Part shown: piece after piece, positions 1-6,151 of the stretch
Layout of the letters: the number at the start of each line of letters is the position of its first letter
Position numbering within the stretch: position 1 is the first letter of the stretch
Assembly (NCBI GenBank): GCA_028692205.1
Contig: JAQUXV010000083.1
Span: 1-9,040, forward strand
From: Eubacteriales bacterium
GTDB lineage: Bacteria > Bacillota_A > Clostridia > Christensenellales > Aristaeellaceae
Direction: 5' to 3'
DNA length: 9,040 nucleotides
Made by a program: the position numbers and the translations under genes
Notes under the pieces: model-generated
Database searches by the model: none
What the model saw: only the letters and a program-made list of their open reading frames with translations
Told to the model about the DNA's origin: nothing

Positions 1-500
1 TGAAGGGCCATGACGCCGCGATGGAATACCTGAAGGCGCTGGACCAGAACATTGCGCAGTATACCAAGAGCGGCTCCGGCCCCGCCAAGATGGTGGGCCC
101 CGGCGAGTGCGTAATCGGCATCGGCTTCCTGCATGACGGCATCACCCAGATCCTCGCGGGCTACGACAACATCCAGCTGATCCTGCCCGCCAGCGGCACC
201 AGCTACGAAGTCGGCGCGACCGCAATCTTCAAAGGCGCCAAGCATCAGAACGCCGCCAAGCTGTGGGTGGAATACGCCCTTAGCCCCGAGTGCGTCAATC
301 TGGCCAAGAACGCCGAGAGCTATCAGTTCCTAGTGATCGACAATGCCGAGCAGCCCGCCGAAGCGACCGCGTTCGGCCTGGATCCCAACAACACGATCGA
401 TTACGACTTTGAAGACGCCAAAGCGAATACTTCCAAGTATGTGGAAGATTTCTTCACGGCCATCGGCGAGGGCGCGGACAACCGCTTCCAGACCGAGTAA
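1..500 (+). CDS. ABC transporter substrate-binding protein, C-terminal part (FbpA/AfuA-like)
   Basis: The reading frame is open from the left edge (first full codon at base 3) to a TAA at 498-500, giving about 165 residues of the C-terminal half of a periplasmic-type binding protein; the signal peptide and N-terminal lobe lie outside. Family marks seen: a GPGECVIGIGFLHDG segment (about 102-140), a PASGTSYEVG segment (about 189-215), then IFKGAKHQNAAKLWVEYALSPE, the usual helix of ferric/AfuA-type binding proteins. It should capture the ligand outside the membrane for the permease and ATPase downstream. Ferric-binding members usually have adjacent tyrosines where this protein has Phe-Leu-His-Asp-Gly (H and D at codons 132 and 135, E of YEVG at 207). 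That layout resembles AfuA, which binds sugar phosphates, so iron should not be assumed. The role as binding protein is secure; the ligand is not. Confidence 0.9.
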   Translation, partial: KGHDAAMEYLKALDQNIAQYTKSGSGPAKMVGPGECVIGIGFLHDGITQILAGYDNIQLILPASGTSYEVGATAIFKGAKHQNAAKLWVEYALSPECVNLAKNAESYQFLVIDNAEQPAEATAFGLDPNNTIDYDFEDAKANTSKYVEDFFTAIGEGADNRFQTE

Positions 501-527
501 TTCTAAAAAGTAATCAACTATGGGCGC

Positions 528-554
528 GGAGGATGGCGACGGTCGTCATCCTCC
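528..554 (+). promoter_or_regulatory. Stem-loop after the binding-protein gene
   Basis: Bases 528-539 pair with 543-554 (12 bp, one G-U, loop CGG), 27 bases after the TAA. No U-tract follows, so it is not a classical terminator. In many ABC importer operons a stem-loop here protects the 3' end of the abundant binding-protein mRNA or lowers read-through into the permease gene. That role is inferred from position. Confidence 0.55.
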
Positions 555-588
555 CGCTTATACTGTTGCCACGCCTTACCGCATCCCA

Positions 589-643
589 CCTGCGGCTGTT
601 ATACCCGGTTTCGCCGCAGGGCTTCGGCAAAGCCCCGCTGGGG
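589..643 (+). promoter_or_regulatory. Overlapping alternative hairpins in the gap before the permease gene
   Basis: CCTGCGGC (589-596) is a perfect complement of GCCGCAGG (613-620). The right arm overlaps the base of a second hairpin, GGGCTT (619-624) with AAGCCC (630-635), extended by GC/GC at 616-617 and 637-638. A third option pairs CCCC (633-636) with GGGG (640-643). These pairings compete with one another, as in an attenuator, but no U-tract follows directly. The region also contains CCGGTTTCGCC at 605-615, which recurs in inverted orientation near 5684 and 5740. Confidence 0.35.
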
Positions 644-679
644 GGACAAAACGCAATCTATCATGCATGAATAATAGGA

Positions 680-720
680 AGCAGGATTCCAGTTCCGTTC
701 AATCGCAATCTGCTGTTTTT
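680..720 (+). terminator. Weak terminator or attenuator candidate
   Basis: AGCAG-G-ATT (680-688) pairs with AATCTGCT (707-714) as 8 bp with one bulged G and an 18-base loop, followed by GTTTTT at 715-720. It lies 57 bases before the permease start, so it could give partial termination between binding-protein and permease genes. The stem is AT-rich and the loop long, so the call is tentative. A further GC-rich hairpin (CCGGC 721-725 with GCCGG 738-742) lies next to it. Confidence 0.3.
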
Positions 721-777
721 CCGGCCCGGCTTTGCCTGCCGGAGCCGAATATTTCAATATAAAAGGGGGCTGCCGCT

Positions 778-2508
778 ATGGTTGGAACGCCTTCGCAAAG
801 TAAAAGGCTCGACCGTAAAAAGCTGTTCGGAGACCCCATCATGGTGTCGACCATTATCGTCCTGTTGATTTTTCTGTTGCTGTTCATTCTGTATCCGCTG
901 GCGACGCTGCTGGTAGACAGTATTTACAGCAAAGAAACCGGCTTTACGCTGGATGTTTTTTCCCGTGTGCTGAGTTTGCACCGCTTCGGCGTGGCGTTTA
1001 CCAACACGCTTACGCTGGGCATGATCACCGGCGTGGCCAGCACCCTGATCGGCCTTCTGTTCGCCTATGTGGACGTATACATGAAAGTGCGTTCCCGCGT
1101 GGTGAAGAAGCTGTTCGACGTGGTGAGCTTGCTGCCGGTGGTGTCGCCGCCGTTTGTGCTGTCGTTGAGCATGATATTACTTTTCGGCCGCAGCGGCCTG
1201 CTGACCCGTACGGTGTTGGGCATTTACGACAGTGAAATCTATGGCCTCAAGGGCATCGCCATTGTGCAGACGCTCACATTTTTCCCCGTCTGCTACCTGA
1301 TGCTCAAGGGGCTTTTACGCAATATCGACCCTTCGCTGGAGGAAGCCTCCCGCGATATGGGAGCCAGCCGGTGGAAGGTGTTCACTACCATTACGCTGCC
1401 GCTTTTGCTGCCGGGCCTCGGCAACGCGTTTCTGGTAACGTTTATCGAGTCTGTGGCGGACTTCGCAAACCCCATGATTATCGGTGGCAGCTACGATACG
1501 CTGGCAACCACCATCTACCTGCAGGTGACCGGCGCATACGATAAGGTGGGCGCCGCCGCAATGGCTGTGGTGTTGCTGAGCCTAACGCTGGTACTGTTCC
1601 TGATTCAGAAATATTATCTGGAAAAGCGCACCGTGGCGACGCTGACCGGCAAGGCCAGCCGTGCGCGGATGCTGATTACCGATAAAAGCGTAACCCGGCC
1701 GCTGACGATTCTCTGCTCCGTTTTCAGCGCGTTTGTGGTGCTGATGTACGTCAGTGTTCCGTTCGGCGCGCTGTTCAAACTGTGGGGGCGCAATTACTCG
1801 CTTTCGCTGGTTCACTTTGAATACATTTTCAAATACGGCGGCGGTGCGAGGGCCTTCCGGGATTCGTTTATGCTGTCGATTATCGCCGCGCCCATCACGG
1901 CGCTGTTCTCCATGGTGATCAGTTATCTGGTGGTGAAAAAGAAGTTCCGGTCCAAGGCGCTGATCGAGTTTACGAGCATGCTGGCGATGGCCGTGCCCGG
2001 CACGGTTCTGGGCGTAGGGTACATACGCGGCTATGCCAACGGCCTGTTTGGTACCGGGGTTATGCAGGGGCTGTACGGCACCGGAATGATTTTGGTAATC
2101 GTGTTCATTGTGCGCAGCCTGCCGGTGGGCACGCGGAGCGGCATCTCGGCCCTGCGGCAGATCGACCGCTCCATCGAGGAGAGCGCTTACGACCTTGGGG
2201 CCAACAGCGGCAAGGTGTTCATGTCCATTACGCTGCCGCTGATTAAGGACAGCTTTTTCAGCGGCCTGGTCACCACGTTCGTGCGTTCCATTACGGCCAT
2301 CAGCGCGATCATCCTGCTGGTAACGCCCAAATACCTGCTGATTACCACGCAGATCAACGAATTCGCGGAAAAGGGCAAGTTCGGCGAGGCGTGCGCCTAT
2401 GCGACCATCCTGATCCTGATCGTGTACGGCTCCATCCTGCTGATGAACCTGTTTATCAAGTATTTCGGTACCAGCAAGAAGATCAGGGAGGCTGAGGAAA
2501 ATGACTAA
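778..2508 (+). CDS. ABC transporter permease, double-length (FbpB/AfuB-like)
   Basis: A 576-residue integral membrane protein, the channel of the importer. It is an internal duplication of two binding-protein-dependent permease domains, as in FbpB/SfuB/AfuB. About 12 hydrophobic segments can be picked out, among them roughly 22-46, 72-100, 118-137, 158-180, 259-277, 308-330, 362-386, 400-418, 433-447, 490-515 and 541-560. Each half has an EAA-type loop that docks on the ATPase: EEASRDMGAS starting at residue 188 and IEESAYDLGA starting at residue 466, each followed by an ITLPL stretch. The ATG at 778 has an AAGGGGG ribosome site about 9 bases upstream. The end overlaps the ATPase gene by 8 bases, which indicates translational coupling. 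The double-domain length matches the ferric/sugar-phosphate/phosphonate importer group; the substrate is not decided by this protein. Confidence 0.95.
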   Translation: MVGTPSQSKRLDRKKLFGDPIMVSTIIVLLIFLLLFILYPLATLLVDSIYSKETGFTLDVFSRVLSLHRFGVAFTNTLTLGMITGVASTLIGLLFAYVDVYMKVRSRVVKKLFDVVSLLPVVSPPFVLSLSMILLFGRSGLLTRTVLGIYDSEIYGLKGIAIVQTLTFFPVCYLMLKGLLRNIDPSLEEASRDMGASRWKVFTTITLPLLLPGLGNAFLVTFIESVADFANPMIIGGSYDTLATTIYLQVTGAYDKVGAAAMAVVLLSLTLVLFLIQKYYLEKRTVATLTGKASRARMLITDKSVTRPLTILCSVFSAFVVLMYVSVPFGALFKLWGRNYSLSLVHFEYIFKYGGGARAFRDSFMLSIIAAPITALFSMVISYLVVKKKFRSKALIEFTSMLAMAVPGTVLGVGYIRGYANGLFGTGVMQGLYGTGMILVIVFIVRSLPVGTRSGISALRQIDRSIEESAYDLGANSGKVFMSITLPLIKDSFFSGLVTTFVRSITAISAIILLVTPKYLLITTQINEFAEKGKFGEACAYATILILIVYGSILLMNLFIKYFGTSKKIREAEEND

Positions 2509-3577
2509 AGAGAGTAAGGGCATCCGGCTTTCGCATATTTCGAAGATCTACAAGGACCCGAAAACCGGCAAGGATTTTTACGCCGTAAAGGATGCCGACC
2601 TGGTGATTGAGCCGGGTACCTTTGTAACGCTGCTGGGGCCCAGCGGCTGCGGCAAAACCACCACGTTGCGGATGATCGCCGGGTTTGAAAGCCCCGACGA
2701 GGGTGAAATTTTCCTTGGGGATGAGGCGATTAACGAGCTGACGCCCAACAAGCGCGATACGGCGATGGTGTTCCAGAGCTACGCGCTGTTTCCCCATTAC
2801 AATGTGTTCGACAATGTGGCCTACGGCCTGCGGCTGCGTAAGCTGCCCAAGGCCGAGATTGAGGAACGGGTGCATAACATCCTGAAACTGGTGGAGATGG
2901 AGGGCATGGAAGCTCGCATGACCAACCAGCTTTCCGGCGGACAGCAGCAGCGCATCGCGCTGGCGCGCGCACTGGTGGTGGAACCGGGCGTGCTGCTGTT
3001 TGACGAACCTCTGTCCAACCTGGACGCGAAGCTGCGCGTGAGCATGCGTACGGAAATCCGGCGCATACAGCAGGCGCTTGGTATTACCGCTATTTATGTG
3101 ACGCACGATCAGAGCGAGGCGATGTCCATCAGCGACCGTATTATTATTATGAATAAAGGCGAAATCGCCCAGACCGGGACGCCGATGGAAATTTACTATC
3201 ATCCGATCGACGAATTCGTGGCGGATTTTATCGGCGAGGCCAATTTCCTGGACGGTACGGTAACCGGGATGGAGGGCGCGCTGTGCCGGGTGGATATCGA
3301 CGGGCACGAGGCGCTGGTGGAAACCGCGAGCGCCATGAAGGCCGGGCAGCCATGCAAGGTCGTGCTGCGGCCGGAGGCCGTGCAAATCGGCGACAGCGGG
3401 CTTTTGCCCTGCACGGTGGAGCTGAGCTGCTTTATGGGCAGTTACCAGAACTACCATGTGCGCATCAACGGTACGCTGGTGAAAATTGCGGATAATTGCC
3501 CCATCAATAAAAAAATCTATCGCGTGGGCGACAAGGCTTATATCGGCTTTGAAAAGGAATGCGCGCATCTGCTGTAG
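2501..3577 (+). CDS. ABC transporter ATP-binding protein (FbpC/AfuC-like, TOBE domain)
   Basis: A 358-residue ATPase that powers the importer from the cytoplasmic face. Visible motifs in order: Walker A GPSGCGKTT (46-54), Q-loop Gln92 in VFQSYALFPH, signature LSGGQQQ (144-150), Walker B VLLFDEP (164-170), D-loop SNLDAKL (172-178) and switch His202 in THDQSEAM. The catalytic core ends near residue 245. The remaining ~110 residues match the C-terminal TOBE-type regulatory extension of this subfamily, with LRPEAVQIGD as its usual opening. All catalytic residues are present and length is normal. The ATG at 2501 lies inside the end of the permease gene (8-base overlap) with GAGG just upstream. A strong terminator begins about 40 bases after the stop, so the operon ends here. 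Confidence 0.97.
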   Translation: MTKESKGIRLSHISKIYKDPKTGKDFYAVKDADLVIEPGTFVTLLGPSGCGKTTTLRMIAGFESPDEGEIFLGDEAINELTPNKRDTAMVFQSYALFPHYNVFDNVAYGLRLRKLPKAEIEERVHNILKLVEMEGMEARMTNQLSGGQQQRIALARALVVEPGVLLFDEPLSNLDAKLRVSMRTEIRRIQQALGITAIYVTHDQSEAMSISDRIIIMNKGEIAQTGTPMEIYYHPIDEFVADFIGEANFLDGTVTGMEGALCRVDIDGHEALVETASAMKAGQPCKVVLRPEAVQIGDSGLLPCTVELSCFMGSYQNYHVRINGTLVKIADNCPINKKIYRVGDKAYIGFEKECAHLL

Positions 3578-3616
3578 CGCGAACCGAACCGGCGAAACAA
3601 TTACTGTCGCAATTCT

Positions 3617-3674
3617 AAAAGCTTCCCCGCTTTTCCGGACGGATGAACGCCGGAAAGCGGGGAAGCTTTATTTT
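3617..3674 (+). terminator. Intrinsic terminator after the ABC operon
   Basis: Bases 3618-3638 pair with 3650-3669 as a 20-bp stem with one extra T on the left arm, an 11-base loop, and TTTATTTT from 3667. The left side begins TAAAA, so it could also stop transcription arriving from the right. This is the clearest terminator on the plus strand. Confidence 0.9.
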
Positions 3675-3710
3675 GGGTAAAACGGGACAGCACGCTTTGA
3701 GCTTGCTGCT

Positions 3711-3727
3711 TTTACATGGAATTAACA
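3711..3727 (+). promoter_or_regulatory. PhoP-box-like direct repeat, upstream pair
   Basis: TTTACA (3711-3716), 5 bases, TTAACA (3722-3727). Two TT(A/T)ACA hexamers with an 11-base period, one helical turn, match the direct-repeat operator of the phosphate-starvation regulator PhoP in Firmicutes. It lies 51 bases upstream of a second identical arrangement, in front of a phosphate cotransporter gene. Confidence 0.6.
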
Positions 3728-3731
3728 GGAT

Positions 3732-3753
3732 ATGCCTGCGAAGGCGTTTTTTT
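3732..3753 (+). terminator. Small terminator-like hairpin between the two PhoP-box pairs
   Basis: GCCT (3734-3737) pairs with AGGC (3742-3745) across a GCGA tetraloop, extended by a T-G and an A-T pair, and is followed directly by seven T (3747-3753). The stem is short, but the GNRA-type loop and the U-tract suit a back-up terminator for read-through from the ABC operon. The AT-rich run may instead simply aid promoter opening. Confidence 0.4.
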
Positions 3754-3761
3754 CCTCGTCT

Positions 3762-3778
3762 TTTACACGGCCTTTACA
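3762..3778 (+). promoter_or_regulatory. PhoP-box-like direct repeat, promoter-proximal pair
   Basis: TTTACA (3762-3767), 5 bases, TTTACA (3773-3778): the same 11-base period as the pair at 3711-3727. The second hexamer can also serve as a -35-like element. Position just upstream of the likely start point suits activation by phosphorylated PhoP under phosphate limitation. Confidence 0.65.
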
Positions 3779-3806
3779 TTACGGCGCAACTATGTTACGC
3801 TTATCT
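3773..3806 (+). promoter_or_regulatory. Probable promoter of the phosphate cotransporter gene
   Basis: TTTACA (3773-3778) is a good -35; a weak -10, TACGCT (3796-3801), lies 17 bases on, and TATGTT (3791-3796) is a better -10 at non-standard spacing. Weak core elements are usual for activator-dependent Pho promoters. Transcription would start near 3803-3815, giving a leader of about 130-140 bases. Confidence 0.4.
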
Positions 3807-3829
3807 GGATTTCAATAAGAAAGGTCATT

Positions 3830-3929
3830 GGGGCGCGGGCCAAGGGTAGCCGCGTCCGGTATCGGCCCGGGTGGACATGGTAACACGCAAAGGTGCGTGG
3901 GCCCCACGCATGGGCGGTACGACATGCAC
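3830..3929 (+). promoter_or_regulatory. GC-rich structured leader with alternative hairpins
   Basis: The untranslated leader can form CGGGCC (3836-3841) with GGCCCG (3864-3869). Downstream, GCGTG (3895-3899) can pair either with CACGC on its left (3884-3888, loop AAAGGT) or with CACGC on its right (3905-3909), and with one wobble TGCGTG (3894-3899) can pair with CATGCA (3923-3928), next to the AGGAGG ribosome site at 3930-3935. Three mutually exclusive partners for one segment suggest a translational switch or thermosensor-like element. I do not recognise any known riboswitch class here. Confidence 0.35.
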
Positions 3930-3942
3930 AGGAGGATTGCGC

Positions 3943-5583
3943 ATGGAGTTAAAAAACATTCTGACTCTCGTGGCCGGCTTGGGACTGTTCCTTTACGGTA
4001 TAAAGGAAATGGGCGAAGGGCTGGAAAAAGCCGCCGGTCACAAAATGCAGCACCTGTTGGAGGTGCTGACCCGTAATAAAGTAACCGCCGTTTTGGTCGG
4101 CGCATTGGTGACCGGCGTTATTCAAAGCTCAAGCGCCACCACAGTGATGGTGGTGGGTTTTGTGAACGCCGGCCTTTTGCCGCTTACCAAGGCGATCGGC
4201 GTTATTATGGGCGCCAACATCGGTACAACCGTCACCTCGCTGATGCTTTCCGTGAAGCTGGATTTCGGGGTGATCTTCGCGGTTATCGGCCTGATCTTCC
4301 TGCTGGGCGGCAAACGGCCGACGTTTAACATGCTCGGACAGATCTTCATGGGGTTGGGCGTGCTGTTTATCGGCATGGAAACCATGACCGGCGCCATGAA
4401 GCCCATGCAGGAATGGAGCGGCTTCCGCAATATGATTACGGAAGTCGGCAACCCTGTGCTGGGCGTGCTGGTGGGCGCGCTGATCACGGCGCTGCTGCAA
4501 AGCAGTTCCGCCTCCATCGGTATCCTGCAGGCGCTGGCGGCTTCCAACCTGATCGGGCTGCACACTTCATTGTTCATCCTGTTTGGGCAGAACATCGGCA
4601 CTTGCATCACGGCGCTTCTCGCGTCCATCGGCGCAAACCGTACGGCCAAGCGCGCCGCGGTGGTTCACCTGTTGTTTAATGTGATCGGCGCAACGATTTT
4701 CATCATTATCACGATCACGCTTCCGTTCGCCGATTGGGTTACCCAACTGGCGGGCGATAACCTGCGGCTGCAGATCGCTTTTGCGCATGTGATTTTCAAC
4801 ATCAGCACGACGCTGGTGCTGCTGCCCCTCTCCTCCGTATTGGAGAAGCTTGCCTACCTGATTGTGCGCGGGCAGGATAAGGAAGAGGAGCCGATGCGCC
4901 TTACCTACTTCGACGACCGCCTCTTCTCCACACCGCCCATCGCCGCCAAGCAGCTCTTCCGCGAGGTGATTCGCATGAGTGAACTGGTGAGGGCAAACTT
5001 TACTTTTGCGATGGAGTATTTTTTCTCCCCGAAGGAATTGCCGTTGGAGGAGTTTAATAACCGCGAAAATGTGATCGACTTCCTGAACGCCGAGATTACC
5101 GCCAAGATGATCGAGCTGCGCGGCCTTACGCTCAGCGGCAGGGACGTACACCTGATGGGCTCGTTGTTCCATGTGGTGAACGATCTGGAGCGCATCGGCG
5201 ACCACAGCACCAACATTGTGGAAATCGGCGCGGCGCGGCGAAAGCTGAAAACCAAGTTCAGCAGCAAAGCCGACCATGAAATTGAAATGCTGTATGCGAT
5301 TATCAACCGTATGCTGAACCAGGCCATTGAGATCGTGGACAAACAGATCATCGATCCCGAAGTGATTGCCAAGGTGGAAACCGACGAGGCCGAGGTGGAC
5401 CGGCTTTGCGAAGAGCTGGCCGGTAAGCACGTGGACCGTGTGAAGGAAAAGAAGTGCACGCCGAAAAACGGCATGCTGTACATGGATATGCTCAATAACC
5501 TCGAGCGTATCGCCGACCATACGGACAACCTGGCCACGTCCGTGGACGCACCCGACGCGGAAGGCAAGCGCATGCTCTGGTAA
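3943..5583 (+). CDS. Na+/phosphate cotransporter with C-terminal PhoU-like domain
   Basis: A 546-residue protein of the NptA/YjbB type that moves inorganic phosphate with sodium across the membrane. The membrane half (about 1-325) contains the two inverted PNaS repeats, marked by QSSSATT (61-67) and QSSSAS (186-191), the paired signature of the family. The C-terminal 200 residues form a PhoU-like helical domain with the two metal-binding helices, NDLERIGDH (413-421) and NNLERIADH (518-526 region). Length is close to that of YjbB, which has the same fusion. The start at 3943 is chosen because AGGAGG lies at 3930-3935; an in-frame ATG at 3871 would fall inside the structured leader and lacks such a site. 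Pho-type operators precede the gene and a terminator follows it, so it is a single-gene unit. Members of this family can also export phosphate. Confidence 0.95.
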   Translation: MELKNILTLVAGLGLFLYGIKEMGEGLEKAAGHKMQHLLEVLTRNKVTAVLVGALVTGVIQSSSATTVMVVGFVNAGLLPLTKAIGVIMGANIGTTVTSLMLSVKLDFGVIFAVIGLIFLLGGKRPTFNMLGQIFMGLGVLFIGMETMTGAMKPMQEWSGFRNMITEVGNPVLGVLVGALITALLQSSSASIGILQALAASNLIGLHTSLFILFGQNIGTCITALLASIGANRTAKRAAVVHLLFNVIGATIFIIITITLPFADWVTQLAGDNLRLQIAFAHVIFNISTTLVLLPLSSVLEKLAYLIVRGQDKEEEPMRLTYFDDRLFSTPPIAAKQLFREVIRMSELVRANFTFAMEYFFSPKELPLEEFNNRENVIDFLNAEITAKMIELRGLTLSGRDVHLMGSLFHVVNDLERIGDHSTNIVEIGAARRKLKTKFSSKADHEIEMLYAIINRMLNQAIEIVDKQIIDPEVIAKVETDEAEVDRLCEELAGKHVDRVKEKKCTPKNGMLYMDMLNNLERIADHTDNLATSVDAPDAEGKRMLW

Positions 5584-5606
5584 ACTTGCCGAATACAATC
5601 ACAGAG

Positions 5607-5648
5607 GCCCCGCCGAAGATGCCTGCATCACCGGCGGGGCGTTTAACG
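5607..5648 (+). terminator. Intrinsic terminator after the cotransporter gene
   Basis: GCCCCGCCG (5607-5615) pairs perfectly with CGGCGGGGC (5632-5640), and the loop holds a nested GATGC/GCATC helix (5618-5622 with 5625-5629). The following GTTTAACGTT is a weak U-tract. It starts 23 bases after the stop codon. Confidence 0.75.
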
Positions 5649-5666
5649 TTGGGGTTTCGCCGGTGA

Positions 5667-5777
5667 CCGCTCACAGCCGGCGGGGCGAAACCGGAACTGC
5701 ACGCAAAAACCCTCCGTGATTGCCGTTCACAGCCGATGGGGCGAAACCGGAACGGTGCGCAAAAAAACCTCCGTATT
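5667..5777. repeat. Two-copy 56-bp imperfect tandem repeat
   Basis: Unit 1 (5667-5722) and unit 2 (5723-5777) align over their full length with about eight substitutions and two single-base indels. Both share CACAGCCG, GGGGCGAAACCGGAAC, a CGC-poly(A) run and CCTCCGT. The GGCGAAACC in unit 1 (5684-5692) is complementary to GGTTTCGCC at 5653-5661, so a hairpin can form across the left boundary. Confidence 0.7.
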
Positions 5778-6151
5778 CGGCCATACATTCATTGCTGCCG
5801 GGTTGTGGCAATCCCCCGGCGCGGCGGCGATTTCGACACCCCGCCCGGCGGGTAACCGGCTGGAACGGCTGCGGCAAAGGCGCTTTGGAACGGTACATGC
5901 CCGGAGACCTTTACACGCGGGGCGGCTGCAGCTTTTTTAGCGTGCTTATACTCCGGCGATCTCCAAGGTGGCATCCGGCGAGCAAGAGAGCTTGCGCGTT
6001 TTTCTCACACCTTACTGTAAAAGCCTTGCTCAGACGGTGGTTTTTTCACCGCAGGCAGGAAAAACACAGGCGCATCAAGAAGTTTTTCATACGGAGATAT
6101 CGTCTTCCCTGCAAGAAAAAAGAGTGTTGCAACAAAGGAGAGCGGCGCGCC

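Larger units (their letters stand above)
5584..6151. other. Gene-free, hairpin-rich region of 568 bases
   Basis: No credible gene is seen. The stretch holds the terminator of the cotransporter gene, a 56-bp tandem repeat, and several GC-rich hairpins: GCCGGG (5797-5802) with CCCGGC (5815-5820), CCCGC (5840-5844) with GCGGG (5848-5852), and CGGTG (6035-6039) with CACCG (6047-6051). Open frames through it give Arg- and Pro-rich translations with no family resemblance. The last 150 bases turn AT-richer and probably carry the promoter of the kinase-like gene, but no convincing -35/-10 pair stands out. Confidence 0.6.

Noticed and set aside
520..762. 80-codon open frame between binding-protein and permease genes
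   Set aside because: No ribosome site, it crosses several stable hairpins, and the composition is non-coding in appearance.
1582..2523. 313-codon open frame on the minus strand inside the permease gene
   Set aside because: Antisense shadow; low-complexity His/Gln/Arg-rich translation with no family resemblance, while the plus strand is an unmistakable permease.
2483..3568. 361-codon open frame on the minus strand opposite the ATPase gene
   Set aside because: Shadow of the ATPase, whose plus-strand frame has every ABC motif; the antisense translation is His-rich and featureless.
3486..3849. Short plus-strand open frames at 3486-3680 and 3643-3849
   Set aside because: They run across the terminator stem and the Pho operator region, and the first overlaps the ATPase end in another frame; no homology or ribosome site.
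3830..3929. Known riboswitch (c-di-GMP, c-di-AMP, manganese, fluoride, guanidine, cobalamin) in the cotransporter leader
   Set aside because: I compared the conserved cores I remember and none fits; only alternative hairpins can be supported.
3871..3942. Longer N-terminus for the cotransporter from ATG 3871
   Set aside because: It would add 24 residues unlike the family and lacks a ribosome site; AGGAGG directly precedes ATG 3943.
4567..5598. 343-codon minus-strand open frame opposite the cotransporter
   Set aside because: Antisense of the PhoU-like half; His/Val-rich composition typical of a reversed GC-rich gene.
5667..5777. Possible CRISPR array
   Set aside because: Only two units, directly abutting with no spacer between them, so it is a tandem repeat.
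5720..6151. N-terminal extension of the kinase-like frame by 144 codons
   Set aside because: Arg/Pro/Cys-rich translation with no homology, crossing the tandem repeat and several hairpins; the P-loop opening and AAAGGAG mark 6152 as the start.
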